A DNA stretch of 35,660 nt, taken from positions 1 to 35,660 of the forward strand of contig DUSI01000015.1 of assembly GCA_012842685.1 (NCBI GenBank), given 5' to 3'. Each line of letters begins with the position of its first letter. Position 1 is the first letter of the stretch. Positions 24,158-32,961 of the stretch are shown piece after piece. The DNA is from Candidatus Fermentithermobacillaceae bacterium. GTDB lineage: Bacteria > Bacillota > Sulfobacillia > Fermentithermobacillales > Fermentithermobacillaceae. The position numbers were made by a program, and so were the translations under genes. The notes under the pieces are model-generated. The model saw only the letters and a list, made by a program, of their open reading frames with translations. It ran no database searches and was not told the DNA's origin.

Positions 24158-25318
24158 CTATTTTCCGGGCGAGAACTCCTCCGGGGCTTCGTGCGTAAGT
24201 CCGTACCGGTACAGAAGGGCTTGTACGATCCTCTGGGATGCGCGCCCGTCCCCGAAAGGATTCTTTACCTGCGACATCCGCTCGTACCTCGTCCTATTGT
24301 CCAACAGATCGCAAGTCGTGTCCACTATCTTTTCAATATTTGTGCCCACAAGGACGCAAGTGCCGGCTTCGAGGGCCTCCGGCCGCTCCGTCTTCTCCCT
24401 GCAGACGAGGGTGGGGACTCCCAGGGACGGCGCCTCCTCCTGGGCGCCACCCGAGTCGGTGATGATGAGGTATGCCCGGCTCATGAGGTTAACATAATCG
24501 GGGTAGTCTATGGGGTCGAAAAGCACCGTCCGCGGCGCGCCGCCGAGGTGCCTGAGGATGGGCTCTCTCGCGTTCGGATTACGGTGGACCGAGACCAAGA
24601 GCTGCACGTCTTTCCGCTCGGATGCGAGCCTGTAAAGTGCCCGGCCTATGTTTTCCATGCCTTCGCCGAAGTTCTCGCGGCGGTGCACTTCGACGAGGAT
24701 ACTCCTCCTGGAATCGAAATCTATCTGGTTTAGCCGGTCTTCCTTGAACCTGTAGTCTCTTTTCACCGTCATGAGGAGCGTGTCCACCGCCGTGTTCCCC
24801 GTCACGTACACCGACGAAGGATCGTACCCTTCCCGGAGGAGGTTTTTCTTGGCGTTTTCTGTGGGAGCGAAGTGGAGGTCGCTGATGAGGTCCGCGATTT
24901 TCCTCATTATTTCCTCGGGAAAAGGAGCGTACTTGTCTCCGGTGCGAAGGCCGGCTTCCACATGGCCTACGGAAATCTTGAGGTAATACGCGGCGAGGGA
25001 GGCCGCGCCCGTGGTGGTTGTGTCACCGTGGACCAGGACTACGTCGGGCTCTTCTTTTTCCAGGATTGGAGTCAGGCCCTCGAGGACGCGCACGGTGGTC
25101 TCGGCGAGGGTCTGGTTGGGCCTCATCACGTCCAGGTCGTAGTCGCTCTCTACGCCGAAATCGGAAAGCACCTGGTCGAGCATCTCCCGGTGCTGGGCGG
25201 TAACGAGGACTTTGGATTCGATGAGAGGGTAGCGATCCTTAAGCGCCCTCACGACCGGCAACATCTTTATCGCCTCGGGGCGCGTGCCGAAAATGGAGAT
25301 TACCTTAAGTTTTTCCAC
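24158..25318 (-). CDS. wecB: UDP-N-acetylglucosamine 2-epimerase (non-hydrolysing)
   Basis: A protein of about 386 residues that interconverts UDP-GlcNAc and UDP-ManNAc, feeding wall teichoic acid or other surface glycans (mnaA in Bacillus). Signatures are G-T-R-P-E-A-I-K-M, V-H-G-D-T-T-T-T-G, V-E-A-G-L-R-T, F-P-E-E-I, H-R-R-E-N-F-G and SGGAQEEAPSLGVPTLVCR. The catalytic-type Asp, Glu and His positions of WecB are all retained. Two starts compete: TTG at 25327, and GTG at 25318 with AAAGG nine bases upstream; the latter is chosen. It lies 30 bases downstream of the WecA-type transferase, as expected for a shared glycan pathway. Confidence 0.95.
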   Translation of the reverse strand: MEKLKVISIFGTRPEAIKMLPVVRALKDRYPLIESKVLVTAQHREMLDQVLSDFGVESDYDLDVMRPNQTLAETTVRVLEGLTPILEKEEPDVVLVHGDTTTTGAASLAAYYLKISVGHVEAGLRTGDKYAPFPEEIMRKIADLISDLHFAPTENAKKNLLREGYDPSSVYVTGNTAVDTLLMTVKRDYRFKEDRLNQIDFDSRRSILVEVHRRENFGEGMENIGRALYRLASERKDVQLLVSVHRNPNAREPILRHLGGAPRTVLFDPIDYPDYVNLMSRAYLIITDSGGAQEEAPSLGVPTLVCREKTERPEALEAGTCVLVGTNIEKIVDTTCDLLDNRTRYERMSQVKNPFGDGRASQRIVQALLYRYGLTHEAPEEFSPGK

Positions 25319-25348
25319 GAGCCTCAACCTTTCAGGCGCACCGAGATC

Positions 25349-26407
25349 TTACCCCCGCCGGCTCCTGCTCTGGCCGTCTTTCTTGGAACCGAGGCTCAGA
25401 AGCCCCGCCTTATAGGCCACGGCGAACATGCACAGGACGGCTAGACCGGCCAGGGGACCTCCTGTGCTGAGCGGGACGAAACCCGAGACGAGACCGAGAG
25501 CTCCGAAGCACAGGCTGACGAGGTAGATGGCCAAGACCGCCTGCCTCTGGCTCATCCCGAGCTCCAAGAGCCTGTGGTGTATGTGGTCCTTGTCCGCTTG
25601 AGAGGCGGGCCTGCCCGAGAGCTTCCTCCGCAGGATGGAAAAAGCCATGTCGGATATGGGGACCATGAGGGTAAGGATAGGGGCCAAAATCGACATGGCC
25701 ACGGCTGACTTCACCAGCCCCTGCACGGATAGGACCGAGAGGGCCAGCCCCAGGTACATGGCTCCCGCGTCTCCCATGAAGATGGAGGCAGGGTGGAAGT
25801 TGAAAGGCAGAAAACCAAGGGCCGCTCCCGCCAGGGCCGCGGCCTCAGGGGCAACGTGGAACGCCCCCGCCTTATCCATGGCAAATATCATCGTCGTCGA
25901 AGCAATCCCAACTATGCCGGCGGCCAGGCCGTCCAGACCGTCGGACCAGTTTATGAGGTTTTCAAAAGACACTACCCACAGGAGAGTGAGGGGAAAAGCC
26001 AAAGCCCCGAGGAGCAAGATCTCTCCCGAGAACGGGTCTTTGAGGAACGAGATGCTGACCCCAAGGCGCACGACCACTATCCCGGAAGCTATCTGCCCTA
26101 TGAGCTTTTGCCAGGGCTTGAGGGGCCAGAGGTCGTCTATCACTCCGACCACGAGTATGACAAGGCCGCCCAGGGCGATGGCGCGAAACGCGCTCGCGTC
26201 GCCTCCCCTGACGGCGTACATGGCTACGACAGAGCCGATATACATAGAGACCCCGCCCAGGTACGGGACGGGAACCTTGTGAACGCTTCGCGAGTTGGGG
26301 TAACACATGGCGCCGGTTTTCTTGGCTATGAGGCGCATGAGAGGGGTGAGTCCGAACGAAACAAGGAAGGCAACCGCGAAAGCCAGGCCTGTCTTCTCGA
26401 ACTTCAC
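25349..26407 (-). CDS. WecA/TagO-type undecaprenyl-phosphate N-acetylglucosaminyl 1-phosphate transferase
   Basis: A 352-residue polytopic membrane protein of the MraY/WecA superfamily with about ten membrane helices. Key motifs are N-W-S-D-G-L-D-G-L-A (catalytic aspartates), F-M-G-D-A-G-A-M-Y-L-G-L-A (Mg2+ site) and H-I-H-H-R-L-L-E-L-G-M. The H-I-H-H cytoplasmic loop distinguishes the WecA/TagO group from MraY. It is predicted to load GlcNAc-1-phosphate on undecaprenyl phosphate and so start teichoic acid or polysaccharide synthesis. GTG start with AGGAGGGG upstream. Its neighbour makes UDP-ManNAc, the usual second sugar of wall teichoic acid linkage units. Confidence 0.92.
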   Translation of the reverse strand: MKFEKTGLAFAVAFLVSFGLTPLMRLIAKKTGAMCYPNSRSVHKVPVPYLGGVSMYIGSVVAMYAVRGGDASAFRAIALGGLVILVVGVIDDLWPLKPWQKLIGQIASGIVVVRLGVSISFLKDPFSGEILLLGALAFPLTLLWVVSFENLINWSDGLDGLAAGIVGIASTTMIFAMDKAGAFHVAPEAAALAGAALGFLPFNFHPASIFMGDAGAMYLGLALSVLSVQGLVKSAVAMSILAPILTLMVPISDMAFSILRRKLSGRPASQADKDHIHHRLLELGMSQRQAVLAIYLVSLCFGALGLVSGFVPLSTGGPLAGLAVLCMFAVAYKAGLLSLGSKKDGQSRSRRG

Positions 26408-26497
26408 AAGCGCCCCTCCTCCCCGGTGCCGGGGCCGACTAGAAAGTCCATAATGCCTATTCTACCTGCGCCATTGTACAAGAGCCTGTCCAAGGAG

Positions 26498-26950
26498 TCA
26501 ACGAAACATCTCCATAACCACCTTGGATTCTGCCAAAAGCTCCTGGGCCAATTTGTCGGGATAGGGGTTCTTGTACACCACCTTGACGATCCCGGCGTTT
26601 ATGAGCATCTTGGCGCAAGTGACACAAGGCTGGTTGGTGCAGTAGATAACGGCTCCCTCCAGGGAGATACCGTACCGCGCCGCCTGCACCAGCGCATTCT
26701 GCTCGGCATGCAGCCCCCTGCACATCTCGACGCGCTCTCCCGAGGGAATACCCAGCTTTTCCCTGAGGCAGCCGACCTCGCTGCAGTGGGCCAGACCCGT
26801 AGGAGCCCCGTTATAGCCCGTAGCCAGCACTCTCTTGTCTTTTACAACCACAGCCCCGACATTCCTCCTGAGGCACGTGGACCTCTTGGCTACGACCTCG
26901 GCAAGCTCCATAAAATACTCGTCCCAAGACGGCCTTTTGTGTTCCGCCAT
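26498..26950 (-). CDS. comEB: dCMP/deoxycytidylate deaminase family protein (ComEB-like)
   Basis: A 150-residue zinc-dependent deaminase. The catalytic motif H-A-E-Q-N-A-L and the zinc cysteines in Q-P-C-V-T-C-A-K are intact. The N-terminal half carries [10 protein letters not shown] and [18 protein letters not shown], typical of dCMP deaminases. A further H-C plus C-L-R-E segment in the middle is common in this subfamily and may form a second metal site. The product is dUMP for dTTP synthesis. A strong GGAGGAG precedes the ATG. It sits between the DUF436 gene and the wall-precursor genes. Confidence 0.92.
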   Translation of the reverse strand: MAEHKRPSWDEYFMELAEVVAKRSTCLRRNVGAVVVKDKRVLATGYNGAPTGLAHCSEVGCLREKLGIPSGERVEMCRGLHAEQNALVQAARYGISLEGAVIYCTNQPCVTCAKMLINAGIVKVVYKNPYPDKLAQELLAESKVVMEMFR

Positions 26951-26980
26951 TACTTTGACTCCTCCGGACTTAGAAAGGTT

Positions 26981-27595
26981 TCAGCATGTCTTCGGGTTCT
27001 TTCCGAATTTCTCTTCGACCTCGTCCCAGGCGTATACGGCCCTCGCGCCGCCTATGAGCTTGGGTCTCGTCCTGGCGAGCGTAAGGTGGGCGTTTCCTAC
27101 GCTCTTCTGCTCAAGCCTCACGGGGACCGCTACCGGCCGGAGGTGCATCCCGATGAGGGTATCTCCTATGTCGATCCCCGCGTGGGCCTGGATAGACTCT
27201 ACAACCACGGGATCGTGGAACCTCCGGAGGGCAGTGGCGGCTGTGGCGCCTCCCGCCTTGGGAACCGGCAGGACCGTCACTTCGGTGAGGTTGTACTTCT
27301 CCTGAACCTCCCGCTCAACCACCAGAGCCCTGTTGAGGTGCTCGCAGCACTGGACGGCCAGGTGGACTCCCGTGCCTCTCAGGGCTTCTTGAACGCCGTC
27401 GAGGACGACCGCCGCTACATCGGTGCTTCCCGTCGAGCCGATCCGCTTGCCCTGGATCTCGCTGGTGGAGCAACCGAGGACAAGGATCTGCCCTGGCCGG
27501 AGTTTGGCCGCTTCAAGGAGCCCTTTGGTCGCCTTGTACACTTCTTCCTTGACCTTCTGGAGGTTTATCTCCATCTCTTCCCGTACGGCGTCCAT
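26981..27595 (-). CDS. ywlG: YwlG/TIGR01440 (DUF436) family protein
   Basis: A 204-residue protein of the DUF436 family. Typical segments are L-V-L-G-C-S-T-S-E-I-Q-G, GVHLAVQCCEHLNRALV and DTLIGMHLRPVAVPVRL. The conserved cysteine and E-H-L-N region looks like a small catalytic or ligand site, but no activity has been established for the family. The ATG follows the rpiB stop codon directly (TGA then ATG), so translation is coupled. In B. subtilis ywlG also follows rpiB (ywlF). Confidence 0.9.
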   Translation of the reverse strand: MDAVREEMEINLQKVKEEVYKATKGLLEAAKLRPGQILVLGCSTSEIQGKRIGSTGSTDVAAVVLDGVQEALRGTGVHLAVQCCEHLNRALVVEREVQEKYNLTEVTVLPVPKAGGATAATALRRFHDPVVVESIQAHAGIDIGDTLIGMHLRPVAVPVRLEQKSVGNAHLTLARTRPKLIGGARAVYAWDEVEEKFGKNPKTC

Positions 27596-28051
27596 TCAGC
27601 GTGCACCCCCATACTTCTTCTCGATTTCTTTCATTTTCTCAACCCGCCTGAGGTGGCGCCCTCCCTGGAAGGAGGCGCCCAGGAAGCTGGTCACTATGTC
27701 CCGGGCTAGGCCGCTACCCACGACGCGGGCCCCGATGCAGAGAACGTTGGCGTCGTTGTGCTCCCTGGCCGCGCGGGCCGAGAAAGTATCCGATACGGCC
27801 GCGGCCCTGATGCCGGGCACCTTGTTGGCCGCCATAGCCATGCCGAGGCCTGTCCCACAGACAAGTATGCCGAGGTCGGCCTCACCGGCCAGGATGGATT
27901 CGGAAACCTTAACGGCGAAATCCGGGTAGTCCACGGATTCGTCCGAGTCCGTCCCCAGGTCGATGGCTTCGTGTCCCATTTCCCTGAGTATGCCGGCTAT
28001 CTCGTCCTTGAGGCGGAAACCGGCGTGGTCGCTTCCCAGGGCGATCCTCAT
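27596..28051 (-). CDS. rpiB: Ribose 5-phosphate isomerase B
   Basis: A 151-residue RpiB/LacAB family isomerase interconverting ribose 5-phosphate and ribulose 5-phosphate. Motifs are A-L-G-S-D-H-A-G-F at the N-terminus, V-D-Y-P-D-F, the catalytic-cysteine loop V-C-G-T-G-L-G-M-A-M-A-A-N-K and the segment N-D-A-N-V-L-C-I-G-A-R. Three ATG codons lie in frame near the start. Only the third (28051) has GGAGG at eight bases, so it is preferred to 28066. It is followed directly by the DUF436 gene and preceded by the Sua5-YwlE fusion, the B. subtilis ywl order. Confidence 0.95.
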   Translation of the reverse strand: MRIALGSDHAGFRLKDEIAGILREMGHEAIDLGTDSDESVDYPDFAVKVSESILAGEADLGILVCGTGLGMAMAANKVPGIRAAAVSDTFSARAAREHNDANVLCIGARVVGSGLARDIVTSFLGASFQGGRHLRRVEKMKEIEKKYGGAR

Positions 28052-28085
28052 TTTCATTACCTCCATCCGAAACGGGCGAGCTCCT

Positions 28086-29612
28086 CTACCCGTGCGCCCG
28101 CTTTATTCTCTCACAAACGGCCCTGAGGCCGGATATCAGCTCATCCCTAGTTCTCAAATACGCTTCCTGGCCACACCCAAATGGGTCGCTCACGTCGCCG
28201 GCCACGGCCCCGCCAGAGGCTTCCGAGAGGGTCACCACCTTGCCGGCATAGGACGGATAGCGCTGGAACAGGGCACTCTTGTGGGACCTCGTCATCGTGA
28301 TGACGAGGTCCGCCCATTCGAGATCCTCTTCCGAAACCATCTTGGCCCTGTGTCCCGTGAGGTCGATCCCGCGCTCGGCCACCGCCCGGATGGCCTCCTG
28401 GGTCGCAGGCATGCCGTCGGCGGCGGCCGTCCCTCTTGAACGGACCTCCAGGCCTATCCCGGGGCATTCGGACCTCCACATCTCTCGCGCCAGGGCTTCG
28501 GCCATGGGGCTCCTGCAAGTGTTTCCCGTGCATACGAAGAGGATCTTCACCGGCCCAAGCCTTCGCCCCCCACTGGCTTTCTCGAGCCTGTTTTGGATAG
28601 CCAATCCGAGCCCCCTCTCGGGGAACGACTCGGCGAGGATTACGTCTGCGGAGATCTCGTCGCCGTACCGGAGCGCCGAAAACAGCCTCGAAGCCACCCG
28701 CGCCAGGTCGTGCCGCGGGCCCAGCTCCAGGACTACGAGCTTCCCGGCCCATTTCTCCGCCAATGGGGCATACGCCGGGAGGTTCTCCGTAGAGGAGAGG
28801 ATAAGTACCCGCTTCCCGTCAGAAAGCTCCGCTCCGGCGCGCAGCCTCACCGCCTCCGCTTGCTCAGGGGGACTCCCGGCCGCCAAGTAGACCGGCGCTT
28901 TCGGCGCGTAATGCCTGTATTTCATGCCGGGCGAAGGAGGCGGGCCGTCAGACGGCACCCCAGACGCGACCTGGACGTCGCCCAGGACTCTCCTCAGGTC
29001 TTCGAGAGATAGGCCGCCGGGACGCAGTATCCTCGGGACGGGACCGGTTATGTCGAGCACCGTGGATTCGACTCCGATGCCGGATGGTCCGCCATCCACG
29101 ATGATGTCTACCCGCCCGTTTAGGTCCTCAAACGTGTCTTCAAACGTAGTCGGGCTGGGCCGCCCCGATAAGTTGGCAGAAGGCGCCGCCACAGGTACCC
29201 CCGCGAGGTCGATGAGCCTCTGGGCCACCGGATGGTCGGGCATCCTTATCGCCACCGTCGGAAGGTTTGCGGTGACGATGGGAGGCACAAGCTCCGATTT
29301 CTTAAAGAGCAGCGTAAGGGGACCCGGCCAGAAGGTCTCCATGACCCTCAGGGCCGCCTCGCTTATCTCGGCGACCAGAGGCGCGACGGCCTCCGGCCTC
29401 GAAACGTGCACGATGAGTGGATTGTCCTGGGGGCGGCCTTTGGCTTCAAATATCCGCATTACCGCCTCGGGCAGGAGTGCGTTGGCTCCGAGGCCATACA
29501 CCGTCTCGGTGGGGAATGCCACCAGTCCCCCGCGGCGGAGGACTTCGGCGCACGGCACTAGTACCGACTCGTCCCTTGCCAGAGGGTCTACCCTCACGAC
29601 CTTAGTTTCCAT
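28086..29612 (-). CDS. Fused threonylcarbamoyl-AMP synthase (Sua5/YwlC) and LMW phosphatase, probable protein-arginine phosphatase (YwlE)
   Basis: A 508-residue two-enzyme fusion. Residues 1 to about 345 are a full Sua5: F-P-T-E-T-V-Y-G-L-G, K-G-R-P near residue 56, A-P-S-A-N-L-S-G-R, the linker S-P-G-M-K-Y-R-H-Y-A-P and the C-terminal Sua5 domain. This part makes threonylcarbamoyl-AMP for tRNA t6A. Residues 355-508 are a complete low-molecular-weight phosphatase with the P-loop C361-T-G-N-T-C-R367-S and the acid Asp476 in S-D-P-F-G. Thr365 corresponds to Thr11 of YwlE, the residue linked to phosphoarginine specificity. In B. subtilis ywlC and ywlE are separate genes in this same neighbourhood. 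There is no stop or frameshift at the junction. An in-frame GTG at 28550 with AAGG upstream could also allow separate synthesis of the phosphatase. Confidence 0.93.
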   Translation of the reverse strand: METKVVRVDPLARDESVLVPCAEVLRRGGLVAFPTETVYGLGANALLPEAVMRIFEAKGRPQDNPLIVHVSRPEAVAPLVAEISEAALRVMETFWPGPLTLLFKKSELVPPIVTANLPTVAIRMPDHPVAQRLIDLAGVPVAAPSANLSGRPSPTTFEDTFEDLNGRVDIIVDGGPSGIGVESTVLDITGPVPRILRPGGLSLEDLRRVLGDVQVASGVPSDGPPPSPGMKYRHYAPKAPVYLAAGSPPEQAEAVRLRAGAELSDGKRVLILSSTENLPAYAPLAEKWAGKLVVLELGPRHDLARVASRLFSALRYGDEISADVILAESFPERGLGLAIQNRLEKASGGRRLGPVKILFVCTGNTCRSPMAEALAREMWRSECPGIGLEVRSRGTAAADGMPATQEAIRAVAERGIDLTGHRAKMVSEEDLEWADLVITMTRSHKSALFQRYPSYAGKVVTLSEASGGAVAGDVSDPFGCGQEAYLRTRDELISGLRAVCERIKRAHG

Positions 29613-29645
29613 GCAGCCGGACCTCCAAGAATCCTTGTGACCGCG

Positions 29646-30512
29646 CTAGGTCGCATGCGTCCACGCTACTACCACGCGGTCCTTCCCTCCGTAATCTTTG
29701 AGGACCTCCACTCCGGCCCAGGTCTCTCTATCTTCCATGATAATACCTCTACAAGCTTCTCCCTGATCTGAGCCGATCTCCATGATAAGCCGCCCGCCGG
29801 GTTTCAGGACGGCCGGAACCTCACCGGCTATCCTCCGGATTATCCGGAGCCCCGATTTCCCTCCATCCAGGGCGATCCGGGGCTCGTACTCGCGTATCGT
29901 CGGAGAGAGAGTCTCGATCTCGTCTGTGGGGATGTAGGGCGGGTTGGCTGTGAGGATGTCGAATTTCCCGGAAAACCCTGCCTTAAGCAGGGGCTCCACC
30001 AGGTCTCCAACGTAGAACGCAACCCGGTCCACAACGCCCAGCCTCTCCGCGTTCTCCCGCGCCAGGTCCACCGCTTCCCGTGAGATGTCGCTCAAGACCA
30101 CCCGGGACTCGGGGATCGCCTTGGCGATGGAAAGGCCGATGACTCCGGAACCGCAGCATATGTCGGCGACGAGGGGAGAAGGGTTACCCGACAAGAGCCG
30201 GATGGCGGTCTCGGCCACCAGTTCCGTCTCCGGACGGGGGACAAGCACCCTGCGGTCTATGAGGAACTCGTGGCCCATGAATTCCCTGAACCCTCTGATG
30301 TAGGCGATGGGCTCTCCAGACGCGCGCCTCTCGAGGAATCCGTTGTACGCGGCGAAGGCTTCTTCGCTCACGGGGGTTTCAGGGTGGAGGTACACAAACT
30401 GAGAGGGCTTACCCAGGGCGAAGGCAAGGAGGAGCGCTGCGTCCCGGGCAGCCGAGTCGGACTTCCCCGCAAGGTGACGCCTTCCCAAGGCCAGCGCCTC
30501 GCCTACGGTCAT
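29646..30512 (-). CDS. prmC: Peptide chain release factor glutamine methyltransferase
   Basis: A 288-residue class I SAM methyltransferase that methylates the glutamine of the release-factor GGQ motif. The SAM loop is [13 protein letters not shown] and the substrate-gripping motif is T-A-N-P-P-Y-I-P. The N-terminal helical domain contains [13 protein letters not shown], typical of PrmC. Its ATG overlaps the prfA stop codon (ATGA at 30509-30512), so enzyme and substrate are translationally coupled. Confidence 0.96.
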   Translation of the reverse strand: MTVGEALALGRRHLAGKSDSAARDAALLLAFALGKPSQFVYLHPETPVSEEAFAAYNGFLERRASGEPIAYIRGFREFMGHEFLIDRRVLVPRPETELVAETAIRLLSGNPSPLVADICCGSGVIGLSIAKAIPESRVVLSDISREAVDLARENAERLGVVDRVAFYVGDLVEPLLKAGFSGKFDILTANPPYIPTDEIETLSPTIREYEPRIALDGGKSGLRIIRRIAGEVPAVLKPGGRLIMEIGSDQGEACRGIIMEDRETWAGVEVLKDYGGKDRVVVAWTHAT

Positions 30513-31612
30513 ACCTGCGACGCTTCCTCGAGCCGCTTTCTGTCTTCTTCCGCAAGCAGCGCGTCGATGAGTTCGTCGATATCTCCGTCCAGGAATTCCG
30601 TCAGCCTGTGGGTCGTGTAGCCGATCCTGTGGTCGGTGACCCTGTTCTGCGGGAAATTGTAGGTGCGGATCTTCTCGGCGCGCTCGCCCGTACCTACCTG
30701 GGACCTCCTGGCCTGGGTGAGTTCCCTGTTCCTCTGTTCCTGGGCCAGGGCCAGAAGTCTCGACTTAAGGATCCTCATGGCCCGCTCCTTATTCTGGAGC
30801 TGGGACCTCTCATCCTGGCAGGTGACAACGAGTCCCGTAGGCAGGTGGGTTATCCTCACCGCAGAGTAGGTGGTATTCACTCCCTGGCCGCCTTTGCCCG
30901 ACGAGCAGTAGGTGTCGATCCGGAGGTCGTCGGGGTCGATCTCGATGTCGTCCACTTCCTCGGATTCGGGCAGGACCGCCACCGTCGCGGTGGAAGTGTG
31001 GATGCGGCCGCCCGATTCGGTGGCAGGTATCCTCTGCACTCTGTGGACGCCGCCTTCATGCTTGAGCCGCCTGTAGGCGCCCTTGCCGGATATGGCGAAG
31101 ATGATCTCCTTGAAACCTCCGAGGTCAGTCGGGCTCGAGGTGAGCACCTCGAGCTTCCACCGCCTGTCCTCGGCGTAGCGGCCGTACATGCGGAAGAGCT
31201 CCGCGGCAAAGAGAGCCGCCTCTTCCCCTCCTGTCCCGGCTCTGATCTCCATGATGACGTTCTTGTCATCGTTGGGGTCTTTGGGGACCAGGGAAAGCCT
31301 GATCTCCTTTTCAAGCTGCGCCTTGGTCTCCTCAAGGGAAGCCAGCTCTTCCTCGGCCAGCTTCCTCAGTTCTTTGTCTTCTTCGGTCTCGAGGATCTCC
31401 CGGCTCCCGGCTATGTCGTCCAGTACCCGCAGGTACTTCTTGTACAGGTCCACGGTGCCTTCGATGCGCGCCCTCTCCGTGGCCAGCTGCCGGTACTTCT
31501 TCGGGTCTGAGAAGACCTCGGGCTTTTCCAGCTCGGAAGTGAGGAAATCGTAACGCTCGACAAGGGAGTCAAGCTTGCCGGCGAAAGTCGCTCCTTCGTA
31601 AGCGGTACTCAT
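30509..31612 (-). CDS. prfA: Peptide chain release factor 1
   Basis: A 367-residue RF1. The catalytic motif GGQ is at residues 241-243 in [10 protein letters not shown]. The stop-codon-reading tripeptide P-A-T is in [20 protein letters not shown]. The P-A-T and not S-P-F signature identifies RF1, which reads UAA and UAG, rather than RF2. Length is normal. The ATG overlaps the end of the upstream DUF1385 gene (ATGA), with GAGGTGG before it, and its own stop overlaps prmC. The three genes thus form one coupled unit. Confidence 0.97.
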   Translation of the reverse strand: MSTAYEGATFAGKLDSLVERYDFLTSELEKPEVFSDPKKYRQLATERARIEGTVDLYKKYLRVLDDIAGSREILETEEDKELRKLAEEELASLEETKAQLEKEIRLSLVPKDPNDDKNVIMEIRAGTGGEEAALFAAELFRMYGRYAEDRRWKLEVLTSSPTDLGGFKEIIFAISGKGAYRRLKHEGGVHRVQRIPATESGGRIHTSTATVAVLPESEEVDDIEIDPDDLRIDTYCSSGKGGQGVNTTYSAVRITHLPTGLVVTCQDERSQLQNKERAMRILKSRLLALAQEQRNRELTQARRSQVGTGERAEKIRTYNFPQNRVTDHRIGYTTHRLTEFLDGDIDELIDALLAEEDRKRLEEASQV

Positions 31613-32544
31613 CTAAAACCACCTCTTTCGGCTTCGACCAGGCGGGCAAGGCTGTCGGCCGCGACCTCTATCTGGGAAGGATCCGGCTCCCTGGTGGTCA
31701 TGGCCTGAAGCCGCATCCCAGGCGCCCTGAGGAGGCGCCAGAAAACGCCCTCTCTCACGGCCGAAGCTTTTAGGAACTCGTACGACAGCCCGGCGGTCAC
31801 GGGCAAGAGGAGGAGCCTGGCCAATACTTTGTTCAGCACGCCTTCCGGCGTGATGAAGAGAAACAGCACCCAGGAAATAAGCGCTACTATGAACAAGAAG
31901 CTGGTCCCGCAGCGAGGGTGCAGTTTGGATTCACCCCGGGCCTTCAGCGCCAGGAAATCGCTTATCTCCGGAACTCCCCATTTTTCCAGGTAAATCCTGT
32001 CGTTTATCTCCCGGTAGTTCTTCTCCCATGCCCATATGACTTTGTGTTCGGCGCCGTGGTATTCGAGGACCCGCTGGATCTCTCTCATACGGGATATGGA
32101 AGCTATATACGCCACAAGCACGAGGACGCGGATGGAGGCTTCAACTAGCGTCGCCCAGAAGGTCCCGGTCACTTTGAGAAGTCCCGTAAGGTAAGGCGCG
32201 ACCACCGCAGGGAAGACGATGAAAAGGGCGACGGCGAGGACAGCGGCAAAAAGCACGCTCAGGTCTAAGACGCTCTTAGGCGCCTTTTCTTCCTCGGGAA
32301 AACAGATATCCGCGGACTTCATAAGCATCTCGACGCCCAAGACGAGGGACTCCCAAAAGGAAAGCGCCCCCCTCAGCACGGGGAGCCGCCATATGGAGCT
32401 ATTCTGGGACAGGGAATCGGTCCTCTTCACAAATGAAACTATCTCACCGCTAGGGTCCCTCACAGACATGGACGCGAAGCGAGGACCCCTCATCACGACC
32501 CCTTCTATTACCGCCTGGCCTCCGTAAGAAGGCGGACCCGACAC
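31609..32544 (-). CDS. yqhQ: DUF1385 (YqhQ-like) membrane protein
   Basis: A DUF1385 protein of about 311 residues. It has the family N-terminus [14 protein letters not shown] and the central H-G-A-E-H-K segment. The C-terminal part contains [19 protein letters not shown]. Three to four hydrophobic segments (for example [15 protein letters not shown]) mark it as an integral membrane protein. Its function is not settled. Start choice is uncertain: GTG at 32544 has GGGGG eight bases upstream and places the conserved motif near the N-terminus. ATG at 32589 would add 15 polar residues but has no ribosome site and lies only 22 bases after the rpmE terminator. A weak TAAAAT could be the -10 of a local promoter. 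Confidence 0.9.
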   Translation of the reverse strand: MSGPPSYGGQAVIEGVVMRGPRFASMSVRDPSGEIVSFVKRTDSLSQNSSIWRLPVLRGALSFWESLVLGVEMLMKSADICFPEEEKAPKSVLDLSVLFAAVLAVALFIVFPAVVAPYLTGLLKVTGTFWATLVEASIRVLVLVAYIASISRMREIQRVLEYHGAEHKVIWAWEKNYREINDRIYLEKWGVPEISDFLALKARGESKLHPRCGTSFLFIVALISWVLFLFITPEGVLNKVLARLLLLPVTAGLSYEFLKASAVREGVFWRLLRAPGMRLQAMTTREPDPSQIEVAADSLARLVEAERGGFR

Positions 32545-32610
32545 GTTATGAACCCCCAAATTCGCCTTAGGCTCGGACTCTTTCCGCATATCACACACTA
32601 TTTTACAGGA

Positions 32611-32644
32611 AAATGAAAAGGCAGAAACCACAGGGGTCCCTGCC
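32611..32644 (-). terminator. Rho-independent terminator after rpmE
   Basis: On the minus strand GGCAGGGACC-CCTGT-GGTTTCTGCC forms a 10-bp stem (two G-T pairs) with a 5-base loop, followed directly by TTTTCATTTT. It starts 15 bases after the rpmE stop codon. It separates rpmE from the DUF1385-prfA-prmC unit. Confidence 0.85.
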
Positions 32645-32658
32645 TTCCATGTAAAATC

Positions 32659-32898
32659 CTAGCGGGATTCCTTGGAAACTTCTTCCCTCTTCTCGCCTTC
32701 GATATAACCGTACTTCTGGCGGAATCTCTCCACGCGGCCGCCCGTGTCTATAATCTTCTGCACGCCGGTGAAGAACGGGTGGCACTTGGCGCAGATGTCC
32801 ACCCTCACGTTCTTCTTGGTGGAACCGACGTTGTATGTGGCGCCGCAGGCGCAGTATATCGTCGTCTTTTCGTACGGCGGATGGATTCCGGACTTCAT
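32659..32898 (-). CDS. rpmE: 50S ribosomal protein L31 (zinc-binding type)
   Basis: A 79-residue L31 with K-S-G-I-H-P-P-Y at the start. The four zinc ligands are C-A-C and, after 16 further residues, C-A-K-C, followed by H-P-F-F-T-G. This is the C+ (zinc-containing) type that can be replaced by a zinc-free paralogue under zinc limitation in some bacteria. The K/E-rich tail is slightly longer than usual. The ATG at 32898 has GAGGTG six bases before it. A GTG three codons earlier overlaps this site and is not preferred. The gene has its own promoter and terminator, making it a monocistronic unit after rho. Confidence 0.97.
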   Translation of the reverse strand: MKSGIHPPYEKTTIYCACGATYNVGSTKKNVRVDICAKCHPFFTGVQKIIDTGGRVERFRQKYGYIEGEKREEVSKESR

Positions 32899-32932
32899 TC
32901 GAATCACCTCGAAGTATGGAGCAAACAGAAGA

Positions 32933-32961
32933 AGTATAGCACGGTTCGGCTACCTCATCAA
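32933..32961 (-). promoter_or_regulatory. Sigma-A promoter for rpmE
   Basis: TTGATG (32956-32961), a 17-base spacer and TATACT (32933-32938) on the minus strand match TTGACA-N17-TATAAT at 4/6 and 5/6 positions. The -35 lies inside the last codons of rho. The predicted start point is about 30 bases before the rpmE ATG. Confidence 0.65.

Noticed and set aside
25793-27709. A 638-codon open frame on the plus strand
   Set aside because: It runs antisense across four well-identified minus-strand genes, has no recognisable motif and shows the codon pattern of a shadow frame in GC-rich DNA.
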